A stretch of DNA of 64,000 bases, from positions 5,137,668 to 5,201,667 of the forward strand of contig NZ_OY726395.1 of the NCBI RefSeq assembly GCF_963378085.1, given 5' to 3'. The position numbers and the translations under genes are program-made. Below are positions 24,481-34,834 of the stretch, in pieces. Under the pieces are notes generated by a model. That model was not told the origin of the DNA and made no database searches. It saw only the letters and a program-made list of their open reading frames with translations. How positions within the stretch are numbered: position 1 is the stretch's first letter; each line of letters begins with the position of its first letter. This stretch comes from Mycolicibacterium sp. MU0050 (lineage in GTDB: Bacteria; Actinomycetota; Actinomycetes; Mycobacteriales; Mycobacteriaceae).

Positions 24481-26271
24481 ATGAGGTTTTCCGCTCGTCG
24501 ACTACCGGCGCTGCTGATCGTGGTGCTGCTCGGGTTCGGCCTGGTGCTGGCCCCACCGGCGGCCGCCGACCAGTGCGCCCCGCCGGGGGTGGCCGCGGCC
24601 AGCCCGCTGCCGACCAACCTGTCCGCGGCCGCGCAGGGCCCCGAACAGGACCGGTACACCACCGCGAGCACCGAACCGCTCAAGGCGGTCGACGTCGCGG
24701 CGCTGCGGTTGAGCACCCCCGGCACCCTGACCGTCGGCACCCTGTCGGACGCGCCGCCCAGCATCTGCATCAACGCGGCCGGCCAGTTCACCGGCTTCGA
24801 CAACGAGTTGCTGCGCGCCATCGCCGACAAGCTGGGGCTGCGGGTGAACTTCGTCGGCACGGACTTCTCCGGGCTGCTCGCGCAGGTGGCGTCGCGCCGG
24901 TTCGACGTCGGCTCGTCCTCGATCACCACTACCGAACCTCGGCGCCGCACGGTCGGATTCACCAACGGCTATGACTTCGGCTACTTCTCGCTGGTGGTGC
25001 CGGCGGGGTCGTCGATCACCAGCTTCTCGCAGCTGGGCCCGGGGCAACGCATCGGCGTGGTGCAGGGCACCGTGCAGGAGTCCTACCTGGTGGACACGCT
25101 CAAGCTCGACCCGGTGAAGTTCCCCGATTACAACACTGTGTACGGCAGCTTGAAGACCCGTCAGCTCGACGCGTGGGTGGCGCCGTCGCAGCAGGCCGTG
25201 GGCACGGTGCAGCCCGGGGATCCCGCGGAGATCGTCGAAAACACCTTCAGCTTGGACAATTTCGTGGCATACGCGGTGGCCCAGGACAACCAGCCGCTGA
25301 TCGACGCGCTCAATTCCGGGCTGGACGCGGTGATCGCCGACGGCACCTGGGCGCGGCTGTATTCGGAGTGGGTGCCGCGGGCGCTGCCGCCGGGCTGGAA
25401 ACCCGGCTCCAAGGCCGCCCCGGTGCCCGAACTACCCGACTTCGCCGCGCTCGCCGCGGCCCAGGAGTCCGCCGCCGGCGACGACGCCGGGGCCGGTCCG
25501 GCCCCGAAATCCGTGCTGGCGCAGTTGGGTACGGCGTTCTTCAGTTGGGACCTGTACAAGCAGGCCATCCCCGACCTGTTCAAGACCGGCCTGCCCAACA
25601 CGCTGATCCTCACCTTCTGGGCCGCGGTGATCGGCCTGGCCCTCGGCATGGTGCTGGCGATCGCCGGCATCTCGCGCTCGCGCTGGCTGCGCTGGCCCGC
25701 CCGGGTGTACACCGACATCTTCCGCGGCCTGCCCGAAGTGGTGATCATCCTGATCATCGGACTGGGCTTCGGCCCCGTCGTCGGCGGCCTGACCGGAAAC
25801 AACCCCTACCCGTTGGGCATTGCGGCGTTGGGCCTGATGGCCGCGGCCTACGTCGGGGAGATCCTGCGCTCCGGCATTCAAAGCGTCGAGTCCGGGCAAC
25901 TGGAGGCGTCCCGCGCGCTGGGCTTCAGCTACTCGTCATCGATGCGGCTGGTGGTGGTGCCGCAGGGGGTGCGTCGGGTGCTGCCCGCATTGGTCAACCA
26001 GTTCATCTCGCTGCTCAAGGCATCCTCGCTGGTGTACTTCCTGGGATTGATCGCCAGCCAGCGCGAACTGTTCCAGGTGGGCCGAGATCTCAACGCGCAG
26101 ACCGGGAACCTGTCTCCGCTGGTGGCCGCCGGGCTGTTCTACCTGTCGCTGACCATCCCGCTGACCCATCTGGTCAACTACATCGACGCCCGGCTGCGCC
26201 GGGGCCGCACCACCGCCGCCGAGGACCCGTTGGAGCCGCCGCGGCCGGCGACCACCCAGGAGATGATCTGA
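24481..26271 (+). CDS. Amino-acid ABC transporter, fused binding protein and permease
   Basis: The 596-residue polar-amino-acid uptake protein combines two functions. Residues 1-29 form a signal sequence (LPALLIVVLLGFGLVLAPPAAA). Residues about 75-300 are a solute-binding domain of the glutamine/glutamate type (TLTVGTLSDAPPSICINAAGQ, GFDNELLRAIADKLGL). Residues about 355-590 are a HisM/GlnP-type permease with EAA loop GEILRSGIQSVESGQLEASRALG. Fusion anchors the binding protein at the channel. It overlaps the ATPase gene by one base (TGATG). Confidence 0.93.
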   Translation: MRFSARRLPALLIVVLLGFGLVLAPPAAADQCAPPGVAAASPLPTNLSAAAQGPEQDRYTTASTEPLKAVDVAALRLSTPGTLTVGTLSDAPPSICINAAGQFTGFDNELLRAIADKLGLRVNFVGTDFSGLLAQVASRRFDVGSSSITTTEPRRRTVGFTNGYDFGYFSLVVPAGSSITSFSQLGPGQRIGVVQGTVQESYLVDTLKLDPVKFPDYNTVYGSLKTRQLDAWVAPSQQAVGTVQPGDPAEIVENTFSLDNFVAYAVAQDNQPLIDALNSGLDAVIADGTWARLYSEWVPRALPPGWKPGSKAAPVPELPDFAALAAAQESAAGDDAGAGPAPKSVLAQLGTAFFSWDLYKQAIPDLFKTGLPNTLILTFWAAVIGLALGMVLAIAGISRSRWLRWPARVYTDIFRGLPEVVIILIIGLGFGPVVGGLTGNNPYPLGIAALGLMAAAYVGEILRSGIQSVESGQLEASRALGFSYSSSMRLVVVPQGVRRVLPALVNQFISLLKASSLVYFLGLIASQRELFQVGRDLNAQTGNLSPLVAAGLFYLSLTIPLTHLVNYIDARLRRGRTTAAEDPLEPPRPATTQEMI

Positions 26272-27005
26272 TGGCGACCGAAGCAGTCTCGCTGGCCGGC
26301 AAGGACATTCACCTGGCCTTCGGGCCCAACAAGGTTCTCCGCGGCGTCCACATCGACGTCCCGGCAGGTAGCACCGCCGCGGTGATCGGACCGTCGGGCT
26401 CCGGGAAGTCCACCCTGCTGCGCACCCTGAACCGGCTCTACGAGCCCGACCGCGGCGACATCCTGCTGGACGGCCGTTCGGTGTTGCAGGACGACCCGGA
26501 CCGGTTGCGGCAACGCATCGGGATGGTGTTCCAGCAGTTCAACCTGTTCCCGCACCGCAGCGTGCTGGACAACGTCTGCCTGGCGCCGCGCAGGCTCAAG
26601 GGCCTGTCGGCCGAGGCCGCCAAGGACCTCGCCCTGGACCAGCTGGACCGGGTGGGCCTGCGGCACAAGGCCGACGTGCGCCCCGCCACGTTGTCCGGGG
26701 GCCAGCAGCAGCGGGTGGCCATCGCCCGTGCGCTGGCCATGTCACCACAGGTGATGTTCTTCGACGAGGCCACCTCGGCGCTGGACCCCGAACTGGTCAA
26801 GGGCATCCTCGCGTTGATCGCCGAACTCGGCGCCGACGGGATGACCATGGTGGTGGTCACCCACGAGATGGGATTTGCCCGATCCGCCTCGGACGCGGTG
26901 ATATTCATGGACCACGGGAAGGTGGTGGAGGCCGGCCCGCCGGAGCGGATCTTCGACGCCGCGGAGACCGATCGACTGCAGCGATTCCTGTCCCAGGTGC
27001 TGTGA
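26271..27005 (+). CDS. glnQ: Amino-acid ABC transporter ATP-binding protein (GlnQ-like)
   Basis: This is the 244-residue ATPase partner of the fused permease. Walker A is GPSGSGKST, the Q-loop is MVFQQFNLFPH, the signature is LSGGQQQR, Walker B is VMFFDEATSALDPE and the switch His is in VVTHEM. The start overlaps the permease stop, so they are co-translated. The substrate is probably glutamine, glutamate or a similar polar amino acid; the symbol reflects family only. Confidence 0.93.
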   Translation: MATEAVSLAGKDIHLAFGPNKVLRGVHIDVPAGSTAAVIGPSGSGKSTLLRTLNRLYEPDRGDILLDGRSVLQDDPDRLRQRIGMVFQQFNLFPHRSVLDNVCLAPRRLKGLSAEAAKDLALDQLDRVGLRHKADVRPATLSGGQQQRVAIARALAMSPQVMFFDEATSALDPELVKGILALIAELGADGMTMVVVTHEMGFARSASDAVIFMDHGKVVEAGPPERIFDAAETDRLQRFLSQVL

Positions 27006-27064
27006 GCGACGGTTTTTGACGGACGCGAAGTATGGCAGTCACGGACAGGTTAGACTGGCGAACT

Positions 27065-27520
27065 ATGCCAGAAGGCGACGCCACGCTCCCCGATGTGACT
27101 CAGCTCGCTGAGGGGCTGCACCGCACCCTGGCGAAGCTGTTCACCCTGCTCCGGCGCACCGACAACCACCCCGAGGCCGCCGGGGAACTGACGTTGGCGC
27201 AGCTGTCGATCCTGGTCACCCTGCTCAACCAGGGGCCGATCCGGATGACCGAACTGGCCGCCCACGAACGGGTCCGCACCCCCACCACCACCGTCGCGAT
27301 CCGTCGCCTGGAGAAGCTCGGTCTGGTCAAGCGCACCAAGGATCCGTCGGACCTGCGGGCCGTCCTGGTGGAGATCACCCCCAAGGGCCACGCCCAGCAT
27401 CAGGAGGCCCTGGCGCAGCGCTACGCCTCGCTGGCGGCGCTGCTGCGCAACCTCAGTCCCGAGGACCTGGAGATGCTGGAGGCGGCGTTGGGTCCGCTGG
27501 AGCGGCTCGCCGGCGAGTAG
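27065..27520 (+). CDS. MarR-family transcriptional regulator (Rv0042c homologue)
   Basis: The 151-residue winged-helix regulator has the DNA-binding core ELTLAQLSILVTLLNQGPIRMTELA and RTPTTTVAIRRLEKLGLVKRTKDPSDLRAVLVEITPKG, including the conserved Asp-x-Arg of the wing. The start is uncertain: ATG 27065 is chosen, ATG 27032 in the same frame is possible, and neither has a good ribosome site. Its stop abuts the stop of the convergent hydrolase gene with no gap. Confidence 0.85.
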   Translation: MPEGDATLPDVTQLAEGLHRTLAKLFTLLRRTDNHPEAAGELTLAQLSILVTLLNQGPIRMTELAAHERVRTPTTTVAIRRLEKLGLVKRTKDPSDLRAVLVEITPKGHAQHQEALAQRYASLAALLRNLSPEDLEMLEAALGPLERLAGE

Positions 27521-28870
27521 TCAGCCCAGCCAGTCCAGCACGGCCGCGGCCGTCCACGACTGCTGCATGCTGCCCAGCGGCGCCCCGGTGAACGGCTCGT
27601 AATACTCGGCGAACGTGCCGTCGCTGGCTTGGCGCAACCCCTCCCGCCGCAACATCGCTGACCGTTCCACCCAGCCGCGCCGGCCGAACGCCCAGGAGAA
27701 CAGCCATGTCATCACCGGCCATACCGGCCCGCGCCAGTATTCGCGCGGCCGGAAGTCCCGCGACACCGGGGAGGTCGAGGGCATCAGCGCATACCTGAGG
27801 TCCGGGTGTCCGCAGAACCGCGGACCCTCCATCAGCTTCAGCAGGGCGCGCTCGCGGTCGTGCGGCAGACCGCCGCACAACAGCGGCGCGAACTGCGCGA
27901 CGGTCTCCGTGGCCACCCAACGCTCCGCCCGCACGTCGTAATCCTTTGCCGCGCCCGTTCTTTCATCGCAGCTCTCGATGACCCCGGCCCGGAACCGCTC
28001 CGCCCAGCCGTACAGCTCGCGCACATCGCTGTGGGGACGTCGCTGCTCCTCGCCGATCTCGGCCAGTACCGTGCAGGCCACCGAGAAGATCGCCGAGACG
28101 AAGACGTCCTCGACGGCGAAACTCATGAGCTTGGGCAGCAATTCGTCGTCGTAGCGGGCGGCCTTCATCTCCTCCAGCAGCCACAGGTACCGGTCGTACT
28201 CGCCGTCGGACGGGCGCTGTGAGGTGTCGGTGATGATGCTGTTGTCCTCGCGCTGGTACTCGGGCACCGCGCCGGGAATCACATTGGCGTAGGCGGCATC
28301 CCAGCGCGGCGAGTTGTCCATGCCGGACTCCCAGCCGTGGTACAGCGTGATCCGGCCACGGGAGTTCTGGTCCCGACACTCCGCGAGCCACCGATGCCAG
28401 CGCACCAGGTCGTCCCAGCGCCGGTCCAAGAAGGCATCGGCCACCGCGCGACTGGTCCGGCCGCGGCGCCGCGCGTGGTCGAGAATGCGCTGCACCGCGA
28501 TCGCGTGCACCGGCGGCTGGGTGATGCCCGAGGTGTGCCGCGCGCGCGGGGCGTACGCGGACAGCGCCGAGCAGGCCCACCGCGCCGGTCCCGGGAAGTA
28601 GCCGTCGACCCCGTTGGCGAAGACGATGTGCGGGATCATGCCGTTGGACCATTGCGCCGAGAGCAGGGTGTCGAGCTCGACGACGGCCCGCTCCACGCTC
28701 AACGGCGCCAGCCCGACGGCCACGAACGCGGCGTCCCAGCTCCACATGTGCGGGTACAACAGCGGCGCGGCAGTGGTCATGGTGCCCAGGTCATTTCCGC
28801 GCAGCAGATAGGCCGCGCGGGCGGCGAGCTGCGTCGGGGTGAAACTGGGATCCGGGGCCACGCCCTCCAT
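27521..28870 (-). CDS. ggh: Glucosylglycerate hydrolase (GH63-type)
   Basis: The 449-residue (alpha/alpha)6 glycosidase closely fits the mycobacterial glucosylglycerate hydrolase described from M. hassiacum. That enzyme splits glucosylglycerate, a nitrogen-starvation solute, into glucose and glycerate. Recalled catalytic residues Asp182 and Glu419 correspond here to Asp185 (GMDNSPRWD) and Glu422 (FAEYYEPFTG), with a constant offset of three, which supports the call. Other family motifs are LLRGNDLGTMTTAAPLLYPHMWSWDAAF (positions 22-49) and PREYWRGPVWP. It is convergent with the MarR gene. Confidence 0.85.
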   Translation of the reverse strand: MEGVAPDPSFTPTQLAARAAYLLRGNDLGTMTTAAPLLYPHMWSWDAAFVAVGLAPLSVERAVVELDTLLSAQWSNGMIPHIVFANGVDGYFPGPARWACSALSAYAPRARHTSGITQPPVHAIAVQRILDHARRRGRTSRAVADAFLDRRWDDLVRWHRWLAECRDQNSRGRITLYHGWESGMDNSPRWDAAYANVIPGAVPEYQREDNSIITDTSQRPSDGEYDRYLWLLEEMKAARYDDELLPKLMSFAVEDVFVSAIFSVACTVLAEIGEEQRRPHSDVRELYGWAERFRAGVIESCDERTGAAKDYDVRAERWVATETVAQFAPLLCGGLPHDRERALLKLMEGPRFCGHPDLRYALMPSTSPVSRDFRPREYWRGPVWPVMTWLFSWAFGRRGWVERSAMLRREGLRQASDGTFAEYYEPFTGAPLGSMQQSWTAAAVLDWLG

Positions 28871-28926
28871 TCTGCGGGGTCGCGCGGCGGCTCGCGCGCC
28901 AACCCGGGCTCGGTAGGGTGGCGCTC

Positions 28927-29592
28927 ATGCCGACCGCTCTGATCACCGGTGCCTCCCGCGGGCTGGGCGCGGCGATCGCCGCCGCGCTGGCCCCCACCCA
29001 CACGCTGCTGCTGGCCGGTCGCCCGTCGGCCGAGCTCGACGCCGTCGCCGAACGGTTCGGCGCGCCCACCTGGCCGTTGGAGCTGACGGACGCCGACAGC
29101 ATCGAGGCCAGCGCCGAGGTGCTGGCCGAACTCGACGTCCTGGTGCACTGCGCCGGGGTCGCCTATCCGGGCCGGGTCGCCGAGTCGAGCCCCGAGGAGT
29201 GGCGCGCCACCTTCGAGGTCAACGTCGTCGGTGCCGTCGCGCTGACGTTGGCGCTGCTGCCGGCGCTGCGCGCGGCCCGCGGCCAGGTGGTCTTCATCAA
29301 CTCCGGCTCCGGGCGCAACCCCTCCCCCGGCCTGGCGTCGTACTCGGCCAGTAAGTTCGCGCTGCGCGCCTTCGCCGAGTCGCTGCGCGCCGACGAGCCG
29401 TCGCTGCGGGTGAGCACGGTATACCCGGGCCGCATCGACACCGACATGCAGCGAGATCTGATCGCCTACGAGGGCCGCGACTACGACCCGGAGCGCTTCC
29501 TCAAGCCCGAGACCGTGGCGCAGATTGTTGCCAATGTGGTCACGACGCCGCCGGATGGCGATGTCCACGAGGTGGTCGTGCGGCCACGCTAG
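28927..29592 (+). CDS. Short-chain dehydrogenase/reductase
   Basis: The 221-residue Rossmann-fold oxidoreductase has an NAD(P)-binding motif TGASRGLGAA near the N-terminus and a NAG-like motif HCAGVAYPG. The catalytic Ser is at FINSGSG and the catalytic Tyr/Lys at SYSASKFALR. The PGRIDTDM loop closes the active site. The substrate is unknown. It starts 56 bases from the divergent hydrolase start, so they share a promoter region. Confidence 0.88.
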   Translation: MPTALITGASRGLGAAIAAALAPTHTLLLAGRPSAELDAVAERFGAPTWPLELTDADSIEASAEVLAELDVLVHCAGVAYPGRVAESSPEEWRATFEVNVVGAVALTLALLPALRAARGQVVFINSGSGRNPSPGLASYSASKFALRAFAESLRADEPSLRVSTVYPGRIDTDMQRDLIAYEGRDYDPERFLKPETVAQIVANVVTTPPDGDVHEVVVRPR

Positions 29593-29643
29593 TTTGCCGA
29601 AACCCCCGCTCGGGCCACGGTCGCGCTGCTATGAGTAGTAGTC

Positions 29644-31680
29644 ATGCCTTTGCTCAGCGCCCGCGCTGCCAATGTCCGGTTCGGTGCCCTGGTGGTGGCC
29701 GTTGGTGTCGGCACGGCGCTCACCACCGGCCTGGGCTGCGGGATCGCAGCGGCCGACAACGGTTCCGGTGACGGGGATTCCGGCGCGTCGAGCCGCTCCG
29801 CCGACACCGACTCGTCGTCCACACAGGGGTCCGGGGCGGCGGCTGCCGACGACCGGTCGGATCAGACGCGTGCGCCGCGTCGGGGCCCGGCGAGCCGAGG
29901 CGAATCCGATGTGCAACGGCCACGCCTCGGCGCGAAGCTGCGCGAGGTCAGGCGCGAGGTCGGCGGGGCCCGCACGGTCGATCGGGTGGATGAGCGGCTG
30001 CGCGCCTCGGTGCGCAAAGCACTCGACGACGCCGCCGGTCGAATCAAGGAGTTGGCGCCGCCGCCCCGCTCGGGCTGGTCGCCGCACCGCCCCGAAGATG
30101 TCGCACAGCCGGGCGGCGACGCCGACGCTGCGCCGGCCGAGCGACCCCGACCGCAGTGGAAGCGCGGCTCTTTCAAATCTCGTTTGGGCACCGGGCTTTT
30201 CGAAGGGACCGACCAAGACGCGCAGCCCGCGCCGCTCTCTTCTCTCGAGGTCCGGGGCTCCGCGCCGCGACAGCTCCGCTCCCCGGACGTCGCGCAGCCC
30301 CGGCAGCCGGAGGTTTCGGAAATCTCGGAGAGCGTGACCGCGGGGCTTCGGTCCAGTCCCCTCCAGTCGGTGATCAACCTGCCTGTGCAACGGATCACCG
30401 AGGCCGTGGTTGCCGCGCCGTCGGAATCGGTTCCCGCTCGATCCGCACCGCTGCTGACCCGGGTGTTCGACGCGGTGTTCCGCAGTTCGGCGTCAGGCCC
30501 GGTCCCCGCGGCCCCGGCGTCCACGCCGCTGGGCTGGGCCGCGTTGGCATTCGCGCGCCGGGAATTCGATCCGGCGCAACGCGTTCCGTCGCTGACTGGG
30601 ATTGCTCCGGCCGCGCAGGTATTCGAGTCCGCGCAGACGGTGACGGCGCCCGTGGCGATTGCGCCCGGAATCGTCGTTTCGCCGGACCTTTACCCGCACA
30701 CCGCCGTCACCGGAAAGCCCTCGTTCTTCGACGAGATCACGAATGTCGGGTTGTCGATCATGCGGTCGATCTCCGAGGTGGTGGGTTTCAACATCTCCTA
30801 CGAGCTGTCGGCGTTGATGTCGTCGGACAAGCCGCCGTGGTTCACCACGCTGGGCCTCGACGTCGATCAGAGCGAATACACCTTCACCGACGAGACCGGC
30901 GATGAGACCACCTGGAAGGTGTGGGAGATCGCCTCGCAGAACCCCTCTGACGAGTACGTGGTGGCGGTGCACGGCGGGGCACTCGTCAACCAGCCCAACA
31001 TGATCCAGTGGCTCGACTACGCGGCGATGGCCCGCGAGACCGGCGCCACCGTGGTGGTGCCGATCTTCCCCATGGTGACCCCAGAGGAGGGCGGCAACGC
31101 GCAGACCATCGTGGGGCCGATGGCCGATTTCATCGCCGGCTACGTTGCCGAGCACGACGCCGAGAATGTCAGCGTGTACGCCGATTCGTCGGGCGGGATG
31201 ATCGCGATGCTGGCGGTGCAGAAGCTGGTTCGTGATTGCCAGCTCGCCGGAGACTGCGCCACCGCGCTGCCGTCGCGCATGGTGCTGATCTCGCCGGCGC
31301 TCGGTGGAGCCGATTTCATGAACGACCCGAACACCCAGTTGGTCAACGACCCGGTCTCGATGCCGGTCGAGCCCGGCGAGGGGCCGGACTGGCAGGGCGA
31401 CCTTCCCGACGACAGCCCGCTGTGGGATCCGACCAACGGCTCCGCGGCCGGACTGCCCCCGACGGCGATGTACCTTGGCACCCGCGACATGCTGACGCCG
31501 ACGGCATTGCTGTTCGCCCAACGCATGCTCGACGAGGGCTCCGAGGTGCAGGTGGTGCTCGGCATGGGCCAGATCCACAACTGGGCGATGGGCGGTCTGC
31601 CGGCCAACTCGCAGGCGCCGCTGTATCGGCAGGACATCTACCGGCAGCTCGGTCTGCTCGAGGGTGCGCAAACCACGTGA
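29644..31680 (+). CDS. Secreted HSL-type alpha/beta hydrolase with a long disordered N-terminus
   Basis: The 678-residue protein has a signal sequence (FGALVVAVGVGTALTTGLGCGIAAA). About 320 residues follow that are low in complexity, rich in Ser, Asp, Arg and Pro. A C-terminal hydrolase domain begins near residue 365. It has the hormone-sensitive-lipase signature VAVHGGAL, nucleophile YADSSGGMIA, Asp in YLGTRDMLTP and His in GQIHNWAMGG. It probably acts on lipids or esters outside the membrane. A hairpin lies just downstream. Confidence 0.85.
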   Translation: MPLLSARAANVRFGALVVAVGVGTALTTGLGCGIAAADNGSGDGDSGASSRSADTDSSSTQGSGAAAADDRSDQTRAPRRGPASRGESDVQRPRLGAKLREVRREVGGARTVDRVDERLRASVRKALDDAAGRIKELAPPPRSGWSPHRPEDVAQPGGDADAAPAERPRPQWKRGSFKSRLGTGLFEGTDQDAQPAPLSSLEVRGSAPRQLRSPDVAQPRQPEVSEISESVTAGLRSSPLQSVINLPVQRITEAVVAAPSESVPARSAPLLTRVFDAVFRSSASGPVPAAPASTPLGWAALAFARREFDPAQRVPSLTGIAPAAQVFESAQTVTAPVAIAPGIVVSPDLYPHTAVTGKPSFFDEITNVGLSIMRSISEVVGFNISYELSALMSSDKPPWFTTLGLDVDQSEYTFTDETGDETTWKVWEIASQNPSDEYVVAVHGGALVNQPNMIQWLDYAAMARETGATVVVPIFPMVTPEEGGNAQTIVGPMADFIAGYVAEHDAENVSVYADSSGGMIAMLAVQKLVRDCQLAGDCATALPSRMVLISPALGGADFMNDPNTQLVNDPVSMPVEPGEGPDWQGDLPDDSPLWDPTNGSAAGLPPTAMYLGTRDMLTPTALLFAQRMLDEGSEVQVVLGMGQIHNWAMGGLPANSQAPLYRQDIYRQLGLLEGAQTT

Positions 31681-31687
31681 ATTGCCC

Positions 31688-31710
31688 GGCGTGTCGGCCG
31701 GGGACACGCC
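31688..31710. terminator. Hairpin between convergent hydrolase and leuS
   Basis: The perfect 8-bp arms GGCGTGTC (31688-31695) and GACACGCC (31703-31710) have a 7-base loop. It is located eight bases past the hydrolase stop and 24 before the leuS stop, suiting a bidirectional terminator. Confidence 0.6.
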
Positions 31711-31734
31711 CGCTCGCGCTGAGGGAAGGGCTCG

Positions 31735-34587
31735 CTAGGCGACGATGTTGACCAGGCGGCCGGGCACCACGATGACCTTCTTCGGGGTGGCGCCGGCCAG
31801 GAAGGCCTGCACCTTCTCGTCGGCCACCGCGGCGGCCTCCAACGCCTCGGCGTCGGCGTCGGCGGGCACGGTGATGTGACCGCGGACCTTGCCGTTGACC
31901 TGGACCGGGTACTCGACGGTGTCCTCGACCAGATACGCCGGGTCGGCGACCGGGAAAGGCCCGTGCGCCAACGAGTTCGCGTTACCCATCCGCCGCCACA
32001 GCTCCTCGGCCAGGTGCGGAGCCAGCGGGGCGAGCATCAGCACCAGCGGCCCGATAGCCGCCCGGGAAGTCACCCCCGCCTTGGTCAGGTGATTGGTGTA
32101 CTCGATCAACTTGGCCGCGGCGGTGTTGTTGCGCAGGTTCGCGTAATCCTCGGACACCCCGGCGATCGCGCGGTGCATCGCCCGCAGCGTCGCATCGTCG
32201 AGTTCGTCGTCGGTGACCCGCTCGGCGCCGGTGTTCTCGTCGACCACCAGGCGCCAAACCCGTTGCAGGAAACGGTAAGCGCCCACCACATCCTTGGTGG
32301 CCCACGGCCGCGAGGCCTCCAGTGGCCCCATCGACATCTCGTAGACGCGCAACGTGTCGGCGCCGTAGCCGTCGCAGATCTCGTCCGGTGAGATCGAATT
32401 CTTCAGGCTCTTACCGATCTTGCCGAACTCCTGGAAGACCTCGATCTCGCCGGACTCGGTGGGCAGGAAGAACTTTCCGTCCCGCTCGACGACGTCGGCG
32501 GCGGGCACATAGGCGCCCCGGGAGTCGGTGTAGGCGTGGGCCTGGATGTAGCCCTGGTTCACCAGGCGGCGGTACGGCTCGCTGGAACTGACGTGCCCCA
32601 GGTCGAAGAGCACCTTGTGCCAGAACCGCGAGTACAGCAGGTGCAGCACAGCGTGCTCGACACCGCCGACGTAGAGGTCGACGCCGCCCGGGTCGTCCGG
32701 GCCGTGCTCGGCGGGCCGCGGCCCCATCCAGTACCGCTCGTTCTCCTTGTCGCAGAACGTGTCCGGGTTGTGCGGGTCGCAGTACCGCAGCTCGTACCAG
32801 GAGCTTCCGGCCCACTGCGGCATGACGTTGGTGTCGCGGCTGTAGGGCTTCAACCCGTCACCCAGGTCCAGATCCACGTGCACCCAGTCCCCCACCTTGT
32901 TCAGCGGCGGCGACGGTTCGGTGGAGGCGTCGTCGGGGTCGAAGAGCACCGGCGAGTAGTCGGCGATGTCGGGCAACTCCACCGGCAACGCGGACTCGGG
33001 CAGCCCATGCGCGCGGCCGTCGGCGTCGTAGACGATGGGGAACGGCTCGCCCCAGTACCGTTGCCGGGCGAACAGCCAGTCCCGCAGCTTGTACTCGACG
33101 CGCTGCCGGCCGCGCCCGTCGGCCGCCAGCTTCTCGGCCATGGCCGCCTTGGCCGTGGCGACGTCCATTCCGTTGAGGAAACCGGAGTTCACCAGGGTGC
33201 CGTCACCGGTGTGGGCGCCCTGCGAGATATCGCCGCCGGCAACCACTTCCACGATCGGCAGGCCGAACTCGGTGGCAAAATCCCAGTCCCGCTGATCGCC
33301 GCTGGGGACGGCCATGATGGCGCCGGTGCCGTAGCCGGCCAGCACGTAGTCCGCGATGAAGATCGGCACCGGGGCGTCGTTGGCCGGGTTGGTGGCGTAG
33401 GCACCCAGGAAGACACCCGTCTTGGTCTTGTTCTCCTGGCGCTCCAGATCCGACTTGGCGGCAATCGCGGTCCGGTAGGCGGCGACGGCCTCCCGCGGGT
33501 TCGCGGCGCCATAGGTCCACCGCTCGTCGACCCCGTCCGGCCAGGCGTCGACCACCAACTGATCCACCAACTCGTGCTCGGGCGCCAGCACCAGATACGT
33601 CGCGCCGAAGAGGGTGTCCGGCCGCGTGGTGAACACCTCGATGTCACCGGCCGGCGAATCGAACAGCGCGCTGGCACCGGTGGACCGGCCGATCCAGTTG
33701 CGCTGCATGCTCTTGACCTTGTCCGGCCAGTCCAGCACCTCGAGGTCGTCGAGCAGCCGATCGGAGTACGCGGTGATCCGCATCATCCACTGCCGCAACC
33801 GCTTCCGGAACACCGGGAAGTTACCGCGCTCGCTGCGGCCGTCGGCGGTGACCTCCTCGTTGGCCAGCACCGTGCCCAGGCCGGGACACCAGTTGACCAT
33901 CGAATCCGAGCGGTAGACCAGCCGATGACTGTCCACCACGTCGGCGCGCGCCCCGGCGTCCAGTTCCGACCAGATCCGGCCGTCGTCGAGAGTCCTTGTG
34001 CCGGACTCGAACTCGGCGATCAGCTCGGAGATCGGCCGCGCCTTCTGCGCGGCGGTGTCGAACCAGGCGTTGTAGATCTGCAGGAAGATCCACTGCGTCC
34101 ACTTGTAGTAGTCGACGTCGGTGGTGGAGAAGCTGCGCCGCGAATCGTGGCCCAACCCCAGCCGGCCCAGTTGCCGCTGGAAGTTGACGATGTTGGCCTC
34201 GGTCCGGGTCCGCGGGTGGGTGCCGGTCTGGATGGCGTACTGCTCGGCGGGCAGGCCGAACGCGTCGAAGCCCAGCGCGTGCAGCACGTTGCGGCCGGTC
34301 ATCCGGAAGTAGCGCGCGTAGACGTCGGTGGCGATGTAGCCGAGCGGGTGACCGACGTGCAGACCGTCGCCGGACGGGTACGGGAACATGTCCTGGACGA
34401 ACAGCTTGTCCGCCGGCACCGGGGAACCGTCGGCCGGAGCCAGCGACCCGACCGGGTTGGCGACGTGAAAGGTGCCGCGCTGCTCCCAGAGCTGCTGCCA
34501 GTCCCGCTCGATCCGGCCCGCCAGCTCCGCGGTGTAGCGGAATTGCGGTGCGTCGGATTCGGCTCCGGGGCTCTGGGGTTCGGTCAC
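31735..34587 (-). CDS. leuS: Leucyl-tRNA synthetase
   Basis: LeuRS charges tRNA-Leu and edits mischarged products. From GTG 34587 the product is 950 residues. The class I motif is HVGH ([16 protein letters not shown]), the CP1 editing domain carries [15 protein letters not shown], and the KMSKS-loop equivalent is KIGKSLKNS. Anticodon-binding and C-terminal domains follow ([30 protein letters not shown]). An upstream in-frame ATG 34650 would add 21 atypical residues. It is divergent from the mtc28-like gene. Confidence 0.97.
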   Translation of the reverse strand: MTEPQSPGAESDAPQFRYTAELAGRIERDWQQLWEQRGTFHVANPVGSLAPADGSPVPADKLFVQDMFPYPSGDGLHVGHPLGYIATDVYARYFRMTGRNVLHALGFDAFGLPAEQYAIQTGTHPRTRTEANIVNFQRQLGRLGLGHDSRRSFSTTDVDYYKWTQWIFLQIYNAWFDTAAQKARPISELIAEFESGTRTLDDGRIWSELDAGARADVVDSHRLVYRSDSMVNWCPGLGTVLANEEVTADGRSERGNFPVFRKRLRQWMMRITAYSDRLLDDLEVLDWPDKVKSMQRNWIGRSTGASALFDSPAGDIEVFTTRPDTLFGATYLVLAPEHELVDQLVVDAWPDGVDERWTYGAANPREAVAAYRTAIAAKSDLERQENKTKTGVFLGAYATNPANDAPVPIFIADYVLAGYGTGAIMAVPSGDQRDWDFATEFGLPIVEVVAGGDISQGAHTGDGTLVNSGFLNGMDVATAKAAMAEKLAADGRGRQRVEYKLRDWLFARQRYWGEPFPIVYDADGRAHGLPESALPVELPDIADYSPVLFDPDDASTEPSPPLNKVGDWVHVDLDLGDGLKPYSRDTNVMPQWAGSSWYELRYCDPHNPDTFCDKENERYWMGPRPAEHGPDDPGGVDLYVGGVEHAVLHLLYSRFWHKVLFDLGHVSSSEPYRRLVNQGYIQAHAYTDSRGAYVPAADVVERDGKFFLPTESGEIEVFQEFGKIGKSLKNSISPDEICDGYGADTLRVYEMSMGPLEASRPWATKDVVGAYRFLQRVWRLVVDENTGAERVTDDELDDATLRAMHRAIAGVSEDYANLRNNTAAAKLIEYTNHLTKAGVTSRAAIGPLVLMLAPLAPHLAEELWRRMGNANSLAHGPFPVADPAYLVEDTVEYPVQVNGKVRGHITVPADADAEALEAAAVADEKVQAFLAGATPKKVIVVPGRLVNIVA

Positions 34588-34834
34588 CCAGACAGGGTAT
34601 AAGGGCTGCGCCGCGGGCCAAAAAGCGCCGAACACCAGTGACCTGGGCAACAGCTTGGTCTCGGTTGCGTTGCGGGGACATCAGGGGTTGGTTCCAGCTG
34701 TATTCCAGGTCGTCGGGACCCCTGGTTGGCGCCCGGAGCCGGGGTTAGGGTCGGCCCCTACGAAGGGGGTGGGTATGCGCCCCGCAATCGAATGCGGAAA
34801 CCTTTTCCGCCGCCTGGAAGGGGACGGTCAGAAC

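Noticed and set aside
32536..34602. 688-codon open frame on the plus strand
   Set aside because: It is the complement of leuS, which has clear synthetase motifs; the antisense reading has no family features and only exists because of high GC.
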